The translations under genes and the position numbers were made by a program. Positions 31,939 to 41,303 of a stretch of 64,000 bases of DNA are shown here, one piece after another (within the stretch, counting starts at the first letter, position 1; each line of letters opens with the position of its first letter). Under the pieces are notes generated by a model that was not told the origin of the DNA, did not search any database, and saw only the letters and a program-made list of their open reading frames with translations. The DNA lies in NCBI RefSeq assembly GCF_900105905.1, contig NZ_FNSV01000005.1, forward strand, positions 3,658,001-3,722,000. Reading direction: 5' to 3'. The DNA is from Rhodococcus koreensis. Lineage in GTDB: Bacteria; Actinomycetota; Actinomycetes; Mycobacteriales; Mycobacteriaceae.

Positions 31939-33314
31939 GTCGAGTCCTTTCCCTGCACCGCCAGATCCGGTTGGGTGTACGTCTTTCCATCCGAACCAAT
32001 GAAGCTACCGGTGGCCGGGTCGTAGGGCACGGCCGCGACCGGTGCACCCGCGGAGCCTTCGTAGGAACTCGGAACGGCTGTGTACGAGGGTACATCCGGC
32101 GGCATGATCGGCCCGTACGGCGGGTTGTTGCCCGACGCCTCCCAGCCCTCGCGGCATGCCTCGACCGTCGGTGCGCGGCGTCCGGGGAACTCCATGCACG
32201 GGAGGTTCCGCGCGCCGCGCACGACGGACGGGTCGTCCGGAGCGGCCTTGCAGTACAGGTCGTTCGGTGTCGCGATCGGGTCGGTCTGATCTCCCGACCG
32301 GCGTTGGTCGGGGGGCAGGAATCCCGTCGTACACGCCGGGGGGTCGTGCAGTTGCAGGGCGAAGTCGACGATCGCGCCGTCCTCCACGGGCCCGCCGGTC
32401 GCCGCCGTCACGAGCGCCGCGGTCAGCGGCGGGTAGATGACCAGCACCTGCTCGATGCTCTTGTTGTAGATCACCCCGACCTGCCCGACGCTCACCAGAT
32501 TCCGCAGCAGGATCGGCAGCGTCGGCTGCAGGTCCTGGAACAGCTGGGTGGCTTCCTGCGCCGCGCCGGGACCCTTCTCCAGCACCGACCGCAGGCTCGG
32601 GTCGCTCGCCCGCAACTGGTCGGTGAACGTCACGAGGTCCTGGGTCCACGAGCGGATGGCGTCGCTGCTGACCGTCTGGGTGTCGAGCAGCGGACCGACC
32701 TGGTCGATCAGGGCCTTTGTCGCGTCGCTGTTCGCGTCGGCCTCCTCGACGAACAGGCGGGCCGAGTCGATGAGCCGCTGCAGGTCGGGACCGGATCCGT
32801 TGAACGCCGTGAACGCCTCGTCGATCACCGTCTGCAGCCTGGTGTCCGAAATGCTGGCGAGCAGTTCGTCGGCCTGGTCGAGCATCTCGCCGACGTCCTG
32901 CGGGATGGTCGCCCGATCCTCCGGGATCACATCGCCGTTCGCGAGGTACGGGCCGTCGGCTGTGCCTTCCCGCGGGATCAGGTCGACGTACTGCTCGCCG
33001 ACCGCCGACACGCTCTTGACCGCCGCGTCGACGTCGGCCGGGATCTTGTAGTCGCTGTCGAGCGACATCTTCGCCTCCACACCCTCGCCGGTGAGCGTCA
33101 CGTTCTCGACGACACCGATGTTGGTGCCGCGGTACGCGACATTGGCGTGGGAGTAGAGCCCGCCGGTGGACGGCAGCCGGACGCTCACCTCGTAGCGTCC
33201 GACGCCGAACAGCACCGGCACCTTGATGTACTGGATCGACATCACGACGAGCCCGATGACGGTGAGGATCGAGAAGATGATCAGCTGAATACGAACGAAT
33301 CTCGTCATTCTCAT
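31905..33314 (-). CDS. mce4F: Mce4F sterol-transporter subunit
   Basis: A 469-residue MCE-family protein: an N-terminal membrane anchor (about 7-28, I-Q-L-I-I-F-S-I-L-T-V-I-G-L-V-V), a single MCE domain (about 38-115; Y-R-G-T-N-I-G-V-V and E-Q-Y-V-D-L-I-P), a long helical stretch, and a Pro/Tyr-rich tail. The six Mce proteins form the periplasmic channel that carries cholesterol to the YrbE permease. Its ATG overlaps the mce4E stop (ATGA). As the last of six mce genes it corresponds to Rv3494c. The tail has cysteine pairs (A-C-T-T-G, L-Y-C-K-A, L-P-C-M-E) that may form disulfides outside the membrane. Confidence 0.92.
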   Translation of the reverse strand: MRMTRFVRIQLIIFSILTVIGLVVMSIQYIKVPVLFGVGRYEVSVRLPSTGGLYSHANVAYRGTNIGVVENVTLTGEGVEAKMSLDSDYKIPADVDAAVKSVSAVGEQYVDLIPREGTADGPYLANGDVIPEDRATIPQDVGEMLDQADELLASISDTRLQTVIDEAFTAFNGSGPDLQRLIDSARLFVEEADANSDATKALIDQVGPLLDTQTVSSDAIRSWTQDLVTFTDQLRASDPSLRSVLEKGPGAAQEATQLFQDLQPTLPILLRNLVSVGQVGVIYNKSIEQVLVIYPPLTAALVTAATGGPVEDGAIVDFALQLHDPPACTTGFLPPDQRRSGDQTDPIATPNDLYCKAAPDDPSVVRGARNLPCMEFPGRRAPTVEACREGWEASGNNPPYGPIMPPDVPSYTAVPSSYEGSAGAPVAAVPYDPATGSFIGSDGKTYTQPDLAVQGKDSTWQTMMTGQQI

Positions 33315-34540
33315 GGTGTCGGCGCCCCTCCCAGTTGCGGCGGAAGGCCCGGTATCTGCGGCAGTCCGGGTATCTGCGGGAGCCCGGGAATCACCGGCGG
33401 CGCGGGTGCCGGTTTCGGCGCCGGCTGCAGCGGCGCCTGCAGCGGATCGCCGGACTGTCCGGCCACCCCGGCGAGCGATCCCACGGCGCCCTCCACGCCG
33501 CCGAGTGATCCGCCGAGCCCGGTTCCGGTCAGGAAGTTGCTGTCGACGCGTTCGTTGGTCATGTCGATCGTCATCATGAGGTTCGCGTAGTCGCCCTGAA
33601 TCGCCTTGTCCATCGTCTTCATCGGGAAGGGGTACGTGAGCATCAGGGTCAGCACCTCGGTCAGCGCGCTCCCCGAGTTGGCGAGTTCACGCAGCACCGG
33701 GGTGAGGTTGCGCAGGTTCGCCTTCAGGTCCTCGCCGCTGCTCTCGACGAGACGGGAGGCGGTGTCGCTGAGCTTGCCCACCTCGACCAGAGCGGTGGTG
33801 AGATTCTGCCGTTGGGTGACGAGCACGTCCAGCGCGGGCGGGATGCCGTCCAGCGCCGCGTCCAGGGTGGCCTTCTGCTCGTTGACGGTGCCCGACAACC
33901 GGTCGAGCCCCTCCATCGCACCGATGATGTCGCCGCGCTGCCGGTCGAGGCTCGTGACGAGCTGGTCGAGTTGCGGAAGGAGGTCGCGGATGGACTCCTC
34001 CCGTCCGCCCAGCGCGGCGTTGAGTTCCTGGGTGATGTCGCGGATCTGGGCGATGCCGCCGCCGTTGAGCACCACCGACAGCGACGACAGCGTCTGCTCG
34101 GTGGTCGGGTAGGCGCCCGCCCGCTCGATCGGGATGACGTCGCCGTCCTCGAGTTTGCCTTCGGGCTCGACGTCGCTCGGCGGAGCCAGCTCGAGGTGCT
34201 GCGAGCCGAGGAGGCTGGTCTGGCCGATCTTGGCGGTCGCATTGGCGGGCAACTGGACGTCGCCGTTGATCGACACGGTGACCAGGGCGTGCCAGTCCTG
34301 CACCTCGATGCCCGTCACCGAACCCACCGTCACGTCGTTCACCCGGACGGGCGAGTTCTGCGACAGCGTCGTCACATTGGGCATCTGGATCTCGACGGTG
34401 TAGGCGTCGTCGCCCTGCCCCTCGGTCCCCGGCAGGGGAAGCGAATTCAGCCCTTCCCACTCGCATCCGGTCAGGGTCAGCGTCAGTGTGATCGCCACCG
34501 CGGCGATGCCACCGCGACGCATCCGTGCGTGCTTCGTCAT
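33311..34540 (-). CDS. mce4E: Mce4E lipoprotein subunit (LprN-like)
   Basis: A 409-residue MCE protein. It starts MTKHARMRRGG and has a lipoprotein signal peptide ending in the lipobox L-T-G-C (Cys ~25), as expected for the E subunit of Mce systems. The MCE domain (about 45-125) includes V-R-V-N-D-V-T-V-G-S-V and L-L-G-S-Q-H-L-E-L. A helical channel-forming region follows, then a Gly/Pro-rich tail with P-G-L-P-Q-I tandem repeats. The start overlaps the mce4D stop by four bases. It would be anchored by lipid on the outer face of the inner membrane and line the sterol channel with the other five subunits. Confidence 0.92.
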   Translation of the reverse strand: MTKHARMRRGGIAAVAITLTLTLTGCEWEGLNSLPLPGTEGQGDDAYTVEIQMPNVTTLSQNSPVRVNDVTVGSVTGIEVQDWHALVTVSINGDVQLPANATAKIGQTSLLGSQHLELAPPSDVEPEGKLEDGDVIPIERAGAYPTTEQTLSSLSVVLNGGGIAQIRDITQELNAALGGREESIRDLLPQLDQLVTSLDRQRGDIIGAMEGLDRLSGTVNEQKATLDAALDGIPPALDVLVTQRQNLTTALVEVGKLSDTASRLVESSGEDLKANLRNLTPVLRELANSGSALTEVLTLMLTYPFPMKTMDKAIQGDYANLMMTIDMTNERVDSNFLTGTGLGGSLGGVEGAVGSLAGVAGQSGDPLQAPLQPAPKPAPAPPVIPGLPQIPGLPQIPGLPPQLGGAPTP

Positions 34541-35829
34541 CGCCCACCTCCCGGCTGCAGCAGATCGTTCAGGTCCCTGGGCACGTCCACCGTCGGCATC
34601 CCGGCGAGGGTGCCGGTCACCGGGGGCGCGGACCGCGGCGGCACGGAGGCCTCGAGACTCGGCGGGGTGTACTCGATCTGATCCGGGAACGCATTCACTC
34701 CCGTGGTCGGGTTGGTGAGGACGGGCAGATAGTTCATCGTCAGCGAGTTCAGGACCGGCGACAGGTACTGGGTGCACAGGTCGGCACTGCGATTCGCCTC
34801 GTTGGCCTGCAGGCTCTGGATGGCGCCGCACATGAAGTTCACGGGGTTTCCGAGGTTCGCAAACGCGACCGCACCGACCAGTGACCCCTGCGCCGGCTTG
34901 TAGATGTTGCTGAAGTTCGCCAGCGCCGTGGGCGCCACGTGGAGCACCTGCTCGATCTGGGGCCTCTTGTCGGCGAGCACCTGGGTGGCGTCCGCCAGAC
35001 GGCCGACCTGCTCACTGAGGGCGGCGCGGTTCTCCGCCACGAACCGGTTGACGTCGCCGAGCGCCAGGTCGAGGTCGTTCAGGGCGGTTCCGAGTTCGTC
35101 GGAGTTGGTGGCGAGCATGTTCGACACCGACGCGAGCCTGCCCTCGAACTGGACGATCTGCTCGTTGCTCGACGACAGCGCCGCCACGAACGTCTGCAGG
35201 TTGCGGATGGTCGAGAACAGGTCGGTGCGGCCGTCGGACAGGGTCCGCATGGTCTCCGACAGTTCCCGCAACGTGTTGCGCAGCGACTCGCCGTTCCCGT
35301 CGAGATTGGCGGCGGCGGTGTCGATGAACGTGCCGAGCGAGCCCTGCGGGTCGGCGCCCTGCGGTCCGAGCGCCTCCGACAGCTTGTTCAGCTCGGTCTT
35401 GATCTCGTCCCATTCCACCGGGACGGCGGTGTGCTCCACCGGGATGCTCGCGCCGTCGCCCATCGTCGGCCCACCCGCGTACACGGGTGTCAGCTGGACG
35501 AACCGTCCCGACACCAGGCTGGGCGCGACAATGACGGCCTTCGCGTCGGCCGGAATCTTCACGCTCTTGTTCACGTTCATCGTCACCCGCGCGAAGTCGG
35601 CGCCGGGCTCGATCGAATCGATCGTCCCCACCTTCACACCGAGGACGCGGACGTCGTCGCCCGAATACAGCCCGGTGGTCGCCGGGAAGTAGGCGGTGAT
35701 CGTGTTCTGGAACAGCTTGGGCACGAACATCACTGCGGCGCCGACGATCAGCACCACCACGACCGCGGCGACGCCGCCGCGGATCAGCCACTTCTTCCGC
35801 GTGTTGGTGATTTCCGGGTTCGTCGTCAT
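34537..35829 (-). CDS. mce4D: Mce4D sterol-transporter subunit
   Basis: A 430-residue MCE protein. The N-terminal transmembrane helix (R-G-G-V-A-A-V-V-V-V-L-I-V-G-A-A-V-M-F) is followed by the MCE domain (Y-S-G-D-D-V-R-V-L-G-V-K-V-G and G-R-F-V-Q-L-T-P), then a long helical region and a Pro-rich tail. The ATG at 35829 is chosen because it overlaps the mce4C stop by ATGA, although a longer upstream frame exists. It corresponds to Rv3496c in order. Function: part of the hexameric substrate channel of the cholesterol importer. No catalytic residues apply. Confidence 0.92.
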   Translation of the reverse strand: MTTNPEITNTRKKWLIRGGVAAVVVVLIVGAAVMFVPKLFQNTITAYFPATTGLYSGDDVRVLGVKVGTIDSIEPGADFARVTMNVNKSVKIPADAKAVIVAPSLVSGRFVQLTPVYAGGPTMGDGASIPVEHTAVPVEWDEIKTELNKLSEALGPQGADPQGSLGTFIDTAAANLDGNGESLRNTLRELSETMRTLSDGRTDLFSTIRNLQTFVAALSSSNEQIVQFEGRLASVSNMLATNSDELGTALNDLDLALGDVNRFVAENRAALSEQVGRLADATQVLADKRPQIEQVLHVAPTALANFSNIYKPAQGSLVGAVAFANLGNPVNFMCGAIQSLQANEANRSADLCTQYLSPVLNSLTMNYLPVLTNPTTGVNAFPDQIEYTPPSLEASVPPRSAPPVTGTLAGMPTVDVPRDLNDLLQPGGGR

Positions 35830-36881
35830 CGCGGCGGTTCCCTCAGCTCGATGGACGGACCCGTCTGCAGGTACGCCTGGAGGTCGTTGGGCAGATGCTC
35901 CGGCCACGTCACCGCGTCGCTGAGCCCCTGGAACAGGTTACCGATGCCGATGTTGTAGACGTACGCCATGAAGAACGGACCGCTACCCACCGACTCGCCG
36001 AGCTGGGTGGCGTACGGTGCGAGGCCGTCGAGCGCCTGCGAGATGTTGTCCTTGTTCCGCTGGAGGACGTCGACCACCGAGTTCAGCTTGTCGAGCGTCG
36101 GTTTCATCTGCTCCTCGTTGTCCTGGACCAGCCCGGTGAGCTGCCGGGACACCTCGGAGATGTTCACGATCAGCTGGCTGATCGCCGCGCGGCGACGGTC
36201 GAGCTCACCGAACAGCTCGTTTCCGTCGACGATCAGCGAGTTGATCTGCCCGCTGCGCTCGGCGAGGATTCCGGTCACGTTCTCGGCCCGCGAGAGCAGC
36301 TGCCGCAGGCTCTCGTCCCGCGAGTTGATGCTCTCCGACAACCGGGTCAGGCCGTCCAGTGCGGTGCGCAGCTCGGGCGGCGTGTTCTCGAGAGCGCCGG
36401 ACATCGCGTTCAACGCGTTGTTGACCTCGTCGGTGTCGAGTTCGGAGACGGTGGTCGACAGATCGCCGAGTGCGTCGTTGAGCGAGTACGGAGAGTTGGT
36501 GCGCTCCAACGGAATAGTCGATCCCACCCGCATCGTGTCGTGCCCGAGCGGGGTGACGGCGAGGGACTTGCGCCCGAGAACGGTGTTGGTCTTGATGTTC
36601 GCCTCGGTGGCGTCGCCGAGGGCGATGCCGTCCTGGATGGTGAACGTGACGAGCACCTTCTGGTCGTCGAGTTCCACCTCGGCGACCTTCCCGACGTCGA
36701 CACCGGCGAGGGTCACCGTGTCGCCGGTCATCAGCCCACCCGCGTCCTCGAAATAGGCGGAGTACTGCGTGCCGCCCGAAAGGAATTGCAGCTGATCGTA
36801 TTGCAGGGTCGCGATCACGATCATGCTCGCGACGGCGACACCGATGAGTCCCACCTGTACGGGATTGCGTTCACTCTTCAT
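35826..36881 (-). CDS. mce4C: Mce4C sterol-transporter subunit
   Basis: A 351-residue MCE protein starting MKSERNPVQVGLIGVAVASM, a form typical of C subunits. An N-terminal helix anchors it. The MCE domain (about 33-110) shows Y-F-E-D-A-G-G-L-M-T-G-D-T-V and L-G-R-K-S-L-A-V-T-P. A helical section with many polar heptads follows. The ATG at 36881 sits two bases after the mce4B stop with GGAGG about 14 bases upstream; a GTG at 36896 is possible but would lie directly against that ribosome site. It is the third of six mce genes (Rv3497c order). Confidence 0.9.
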   Translation of the reverse strand: MKSERNPVQVGLIGVAVASMIVIATLQYDQLQFLSGGTQYSAYFEDAGGLMTGDTVTLAGVDVGKVAEVELDDQKVLVTFTIQDGIALGDATEANIKTNTVLGRKSLAVTPLGHDTMRVGSTIPLERTNSPYSLNDALGDLSTTVSELDTDEVNNALNAMSGALENTPPELRTALDGLTRLSESINSRDESLRQLLSRAENVTGILAERSGQINSLIVDGNELFGELDRRRAAISQLIVNISEVSRQLTGLVQDNEEQMKPTLDKLNSVVDVLQRNKDNISQALDGLAPYATQLGESVGSGPFFMAYVYNIGIGNLFQGLSDAVTWPEHLPNDLQAYLQTGPSIELREPPR

Positions 36882-36883
36882 GG

Positions 36884-37906
36884 CTACGGTGCACACCTCC
36901 CTGCCGTCTGACCGCCCGGCATGTTCAGGAGCAGATCCGATCCGTCCGGGCCGGAGAACTTGAACTTGACCGTGCAGACGTACATCTGGAAGAAGCTGCC
37001 GTACGTGCCGATGCGGATGAGCCTGCGGTACGCGTCGGGCAGATTCTGGAACACCCAGTCGAGGTCGTCCTCGCCCGCCTGGAGTTGAGTCGCGGTGCGG
37101 TTGGCCTCGGCGATCGTGCTCTGCAGGGGCGGCCGCGCACCTTCGAGCAGATGTGCGAGATCGCCCGTCGCCCCGGCGATGCGGGGAATGGCGTCACCGA
37201 TCTGATCGCGGTCCTGGGAGAGCCCGCTCACCAACTGCTGCAACTGGTCGAGCGTCGACCGGAACTGGTCGCCGCGGTCGTTGATGGTCCCGAGCACCTG
37301 GTTGAGGTTCGTGATCACCTCGCCGATCAACTGGTCCCGGTCGGCGAGGGTGTTCGTGAACGAACTCGTGCTGCCGAGGAGCGAGACGAGCGTGCCGCCC
37401 TGCCCCTGGAACACCTGGACCAGCGCCTGCGACAGGTCGTTGACCTGCTGCGGGTCCAGCGCCCGGAGCAGCGGCTTGAACCCGCCCAGCAGAAGGTCGA
37501 GATCGAGTGCGGGAGAGGTGTTCTCGACGGGGATCGAACCACCGTCTGGCAGTGGTTCCACCGATCCGGCGCCTTCGAGGAGTTCCATGTACCGGTCGCC
37601 GACGAGGTTCTCGTACCGCACCGTCGCCTTGGTCCCGTCGAACAGCGAGTACTTGGTGTCGACGGTGAAGTCGACGTCGGCCAGGTTGTCGTCGTCGATG
37701 CCCACCTTCTCGACGGCGCCGACGGGAACGCCGGCGATGCGGACCTTGTCGCCGGGCTTGAGCCCGGACACGTCGGTGAACGTGGCGTGGTAGCCGTCGG
37801 AACTGCTGAAGCGGTACTGGCTGAACACCAGGGCGAGCCCGGCGAAGATCACCGACATCACCGTCGCGAAGATCAGCAGCTTGACCGTGGTCGCTCGCAC
37901 AGTCAC
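36884..37906 (-). CDS. mce4B: Mce4B sterol-transporter subunit
   Basis: A 340-residue MCE protein with an N-terminal membrane helix (L-L-I-F-A-T-V-M-S-V-I-F-A-G-L-A-L) and an MCE domain (about 38-115; G-D-K-V-R-I-A-G-V-P-V-G and G-D-R-Y-M-E-L-L). A long helical segment carries repeated Leu/Gln heptads. It overlaps the mce4A stop by four bases and ends two bases before mce4C. Compared with Mce4A and Mce4F it lacks a long C-terminal tail. Role: channel subunit of the sterol importer. Confidence 0.92.
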   Translation of the reverse strand: MTVRATTVKLLIFATVMSVIFAGLALVFSQYRFSSSDGYHATFTDVSGLKPGDKVRIAGVPVGAVEKVGIDDDNLADVDFTVDTKYSLFDGTKATVRYENLVGDRYMELLEGAGSVEPLPDGGSIPVENTSPALDLDLLLGGFKPLLRALDPQQVNDLSQALVQVFQGQGGTLVSLLGSTSSFTNTLADRDQLIGEVITNLNQVLGTINDRGDQFRSTLDQLQQLVSGLSQDRDQIGDAIPRIAGATGDLAHLLEGARPPLQSTIAEANRTATQLQAGEDDLDWVFQNLPDAYRRLIRIGTYGSFFQMYVCTVKFKFSGPDGSDLLLNMPGGQTAGRCAP

Positions 37907-39078
37907 TGCCCACCCTGCCCGGGGTACACGCCCGCGAACAACAGTTGGAACACCTTCGGCAGATGTACCTGGACTTCCGTCGACGGCACGAACGGCACCG
38001 TGCCGGTGTCGGCCACGACGAAGTTCGCGTGCTTGCTGAGATCAGGGTTGGGAAGACCGTGGCAGTTCGGCCCACCTGTCGCGTTCACTTTCGGCAGGTC
38101 CTTCGGATAGGTGTACGGCTCCTGCCCGTACATGAAGCTGGCACTCAGCGCGATACCCGGCTGATTGCCGCCGATGAGCTGTTCGGCGAGGGGGATCACG
38201 TTGTTCAGGCCGACGATGAAGCAGGAGATCTCGGGCGAGTACTCGGCCAGCAGATCCGTCGTCGGGAGCAGCAGGCCGAGAGCGGAGTCCAGGTTCTGCT
38301 CGTTCTCGGTCAGGACGGTGTTCGCCGTGTCGGCCAGCCCGGTGACGTTGAGCAGCACGGCGTCCAGGTTGTCCTGTTCGTCGACGACGGTGCCGCTGGT
38401 GGCCGTCGCGTTGTCGAGCACCCGGAGCAGGTCGGGCGCGGTGTCGGCATACACGTCGGTGACCTGCGCCGCCTTCGCCAGATCTTCCTGCAACTGGGGC
38501 AGACTCGGGTTCATCTCCGCCAGGTAGCTGTCGCTCTGCTCGAGCAGGGCGCCGAGTTCGTCACCCCGCCCGTGCAGCGCCGAGGAGATGGCACCGAGGG
38601 TGGCGTTGAGCTTCTCCGGCTGCACCTTGGCCAACACGTCGGACAGGTGCTGGAAGACCGTGTTGAATTCGACGGTGACGTTGTCGGATGCGATGACGTC
38701 CCCCGACTGGAGAGGGGTGGACGACGGGTTCTCCGGCATCACGAAGTTGACGTACTTGGCGCCGAACACGGTGGTGGACTTGATCTCCACAGTCGCGTTG
38801 GACGGAATCAGAGACATCATGTCGGGGTACATCGCCAGTTTCAGCTCGGCGCCGTCGGTCACGTGCTCGATGGCGGCGACGCGGCCGACCTGGACACCGA
38901 GGAGCTTGACCTTGGCGTCGGGTTCCATCACCAGTCCGGAGCGATCCGACGTCACGGTGACGGGCGTGGTCTCGTTGAACGTGCCGTTGAACATGGCCAG
39001 TGACACACCGATGATCGCGAGAAGACTCACCACGAGTACGAGTGCCGCGAGCTTCTTCTTCCCACTCGAATCAGTCAT
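37903..39078 (-). CDS. mce4A: Mce4A sterol-transporter subunit
   Basis: A 391-residue MCE protein and the first mce gene after the two permeases. It has an N-terminal helix (L-A-A-L-V-L-V-V-S-L-L-A-I-I-G-V), an MCE domain (about 38-120, V-K-L-L-G-V-Q-V-G-R-V and F-G-A-K-Y-V-N-F), a helical region and a C-terminal part with three cysteines. In mycobacteria Mce4A is required for cholesterol uptake. It starts 12 bases after the yrbE4B stop. Order and size match Rv3499c. Confidence 0.93.
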   Translation of the reverse strand: MTDSSGKKKLAALVLVVSLLAIIGVSLAMFNGTFNETTPVTVTSDRSGLVMEPDAKVKLLGVQVGRVAAIEHVTDGAELKLAMYPDMMSLIPSNATVEIKSTTVFGAKYVNFVMPENPSSTPLQSGDVIASDNVTVEFNTVFQHLSDVLAKVQPEKLNATLGAISSALHGRGDELGALLEQSDSYLAEMNPSLPQLQEDLAKAAQVTDVYADTAPDLLRVLDNATATSGTVVDEQDNLDAVLLNVTGLADTANTVLTENEQNLDSALGLLLPTTDLLAEYSPEISCFIVGLNNVIPLAEQLIGGNQPGIALSASFMYGQEPYTYPKDLPKVNATGGPNCHGLPNPDLSKHANFVVADTGTVPFVPSTEVQVHLPKVFQLLFAGVYPGQGGQ

Positions 39079-39090
39079 CTACCGGCACTC

Positions 39091-39942
39091 CTATCCCGAA
39101 AGGTTGAAGTTGCCGGACCCGCCGTAGATGGCGAGCGAGATGAGCAGGGTGACGGTGACGACGGCGATCAGCGAGGAGCGCACCGCGTTGCCGACGGCCA
39201 CACCGACGCCGACCGGGCCGCCCGAGGCGTTGAAGCCGTAGTAGGTGTGGATGAGCATGATCGCGATCGCCATGACGATGGCCTGGGCGAACGACCACAG
39301 GATGTCCGTGGGTATCAGGAACGTCGAGAAGTAGTGGTCGTAGACGCCGGACGACTGGTCGTACAGCACGACGGTCGCGAACCGGCTCGCCATGAAGGAC
39401 GCGATCACCGCCAGGGCGTACAGCGGGATGATCGCGATCATGCCCGCCATCACGCGGGTGCTGACCAGGTACGGGATCGACGGGATCGCCATCGTCTCGA
39501 GTGCGTCGATCTCCTCCGAGACGCGCATCGCGCCGAGTTGGGCAGTGGAGCCGGCGCCGATGGTGGCCGCCAGCCCGATGCCCGCGATGACCGGCGCCGC
39601 GATGCGCACGTTGATGAATGCCGCGAAGAAGCCGGTGAGTGCCTCGACACCGATGTTGCCGAGCGAGCTGTACCCCTGCACGGCGATGGTGCCGCCGGTG
39701 AACAGAGTCAGGAAGCCGACGATGACGACCGTTCCGCCGATCACCGCGAGCGCACCGGTGCCCATGCTGATCTCGGCGATCAGCCGCAGCGTCTCCCTCG
39801 GGTAGTGCATCAGGGCGCGGGGCGCCGAGCCGATGGCCCGCGCGAAGAACAGTGCCTGTTCACCGAGCCGGTCGATCGAGCGGGACGCCGACGCGAACCG
39901 TCTGCGAGTTCGGGGAAAGCGCCCGGCCGCCGCTAGTGCCAT
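39091..39942 (-). CDS. yrbE4B: YrbE4B permease of the Mce4 importer
   Basis: A 283-residue MlaE-type permease. After a basic N terminus it has several hydrophobic segments, including G-T-G-A-L-A-V-I-G-G-T-V-V-I-V-G-F, and the conserved loop G-A-M-R-V-S-E-E-I-D-A-L-E-T-M (about 138-152), which couples to the ATPase in this family. YrbE proteins form the inner-membrane core through which Mce proteins deliver sterol. The energising ATPase (MceG) is not in this window, as in other actinobacteria where it is encoded elsewhere. It lies 20 bases after yrbE4A. Confidence 0.93.
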   Translation of the reverse strand: MALAAAGRFPRTRRRFASASRSIDRLGEQALFFARAIGSAPRALMHYPRETLRLIAEISMGTGALAVIGGTVVIVGFLTLFTGGTIAVQGYSSLGNIGVEALTGFFAAFINVRIAAPVIAGIGLAATIGAGSTAQLGAMRVSEEIDALETMAIPSIPYLVSTRVMAGMIAIIPLYALAVIASFMASRFATVVLYDQSSGVYDHYFSTFLIPTDILWSFAQAIVMAIAIMLIHTYYGFNASGGPVGVGVAVGNAVRSSLIAVVTVTLLISLAIYGGSGNFNLSG

Positions 39943-39962
39943 CTACTCCACCACCAAGTCGA

Positions 39963-40727
39963 TCACCCTGCCGTCAGTTTGATGCCGACGGCGGTGACGA
40001 GAACGTTGACCACGAAGAGGGCCATGAACGAGAACACGACGGTCTGGTTGACGGCGTCACCGACGCTCTTCGCGCCACCCTTGACATTCAGGCCGAGGTA
40101 GGCGGCGACGAGGCCGGCGATCATGCCGAACAGACCGGCTTTGACTTCCGAGATCACGAGTTCCCCGAAACCGGTGAGCAGCGTGATGCCGTTGACGAAC
40201 GCACCCGGGTTGACGTCCTGGATGTAGACCGAGAAGACGAAACCGCCGAGGATGCCGATGGTGCAGACCAGCCCGTTGAGCAGGAGCGCCACGACGGTCG
40301 AGGCCAGCACGCGCGGCACGACCAGGCGGTGGATCGGGTTGATGCCCAGCACGCGCATCGCGTCGATCTCTTCGCGGATGGTGCGGGCGGAGAGGTCTGC
40401 GCAGATGGCGGTGGCGCCTGCACCCGCCACGATGAGCACGGTGACGATGGGGCCGACCTGGGTGACGGTGCCGAGAGCGGCGCCGGCGCCACTGAGGTCG
40501 GCGGCGCCGATCTCACGGAGGAGGATGTTGATCGTGAAGCTCACCAGCACGGTGAACGGAATGGCCACCAGCACGGTGGGCACCATCGAGACCCGGGCGA
40601 CGAACCACGCCTGGTCGACGAACTCGCGACGCTGGAAGGGCCTCGAAAAGACTGCCCTCAACGTTTCGCCCGACATCGTGAAGAACCCGCCGACCGCACG
40701 CAACGGCACCTCGAGGAGGTCTACCAT
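39963..40727 (-). CDS. yrbE4A: YrbE4A permease of the Mce4 importer
   Basis: A 254-residue MlaE-type permease and the first gene of the mce4 operon. It carries the family coupling loop R-T-I-R-E-E-I-D-A-M-R-V-L-G-I-N-P and about five hydrophobic segments. AGGAGG lies just before the ATG. A KstR-type operator 90-100 bases upstream points to induction by sterols. It pairs with YrbE4B to make the membrane core of the cholesterol importer. Order and size match Rv3501c. Confidence 0.94.
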   Translation of the reverse strand: MVDLLEVPLRAVGGFFTMSGETLRAVFSRPFQRREFVDQAWFVARVSMVPTVLVAIPFTVLVSFTINILLREIGAADLSGAGAALGTVTQVGPIVTVLIVAGAGATAICADLSARTIREEIDAMRVLGINPIHRLVVPRVLASTVVALLLNGLVCTIGILGGFVFSVYIQDVNPGAFVNGITLLTGFGELVISEVKAGLFGMIAGLVAAYLGLNVKGGAKSVGDAVNQTVVFSFMALFVVNVLVTAVGIKLTAG

Positions 40728-40814
40728 CCGTCCTCCTCGTCCATGATCTCGCCCAGCACCGACTGTCAGTTCGAGCCCAGCCCCCCAACGGTCTGTGACT
40801 CAGGTCATATTAAC

Positions 40815-40828
40815 TAGAACGTGTTCAC
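40815..40828. promoter_or_regulatory. KstR-type operator of the mce4 operon
   Basis: TAGAACGTGTTCAC matches TNNAACNNGTTNNA except at the last base, and its centre GAACGTGTTC is a perfect near-palindrome. It lies about 90 bases upstream of yrbE4A. Confidence 0.8.
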
Positions 40829-41132
40829 CTGTCAAAGGTGGCCGCTCATCAGCAAGAATCGTCCCATATTCAGCACGCTCCGAGGGTCGGATTCGACCGA
40901 AAATCAGGGCGTGTCACCCCGCGATCGGACCTGGAAGTTGGTGCCAGCCGGAAACACAAAGCGTTGGCGCTAAGTTGTTATAGCACAAGACCTTTGAATA
41001 AATATCATCGCGCACGGGCGAGCGCGGAAATCGCCTTTGCGTCCGATTCCGGCGACCGGGCGCGCCCGCCGGGCACCAGCGCTTCGGGAGTGTCGCAGGC
41101 AAGGGTGATCGAACCGGTCGACGGCGGAAAAC

Positions 41133-41146
41133 TAGAACACGATCTA
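41133..41146. promoter_or_regulatory. Orphan KstR-like site
   Basis: TAGAACACGATCTA differs from the KstR consensus by one core base (GTT to GAT) and is flanked by complementary CTAGA/TCTAG arms. No gene start is close on either strand; the nearest is yrbE4A, about 400 bases away. Confidence 0.45.
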
Positions 41147-41303
41147 GTCAAATCCGGCACGCGTTCCACACCCCCTCCACCGTCACCCGGCCCCGCTCCG
41201 CAGCTGTTCAGTTGCCTTCAGTATCGCCCATCGCGGACGCATTACCTGCGGAAACGATACGCAAACCCGGGTCGTGTCGATTCCTCGACCCGCAGGACGC
41301 GGA

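Larger units (their letters stand above)
40728..41303. other. Gene-free 576-base stretch with two KstR-like sites
   Basis: Between the yrbE4A start and the hsd4A stop, no frame has a family match or a convincing start. The middle (about 40975-41010) is noticeably AT-rich for this genome. It holds the mce4 promoter with an operator at 40815-40828 and a second, unexplained KstR-like site at 41133-41146. It could carry a long leader or a small RNA; nothing visible proves either. Confidence 0.6.

Noticed and set aside
40914..41102. Possible 62-residue minus-strand gene in the gene-free stretch
   Set aside because: No ribosome site, no recognisable domain and a composition like shadows; not supported.
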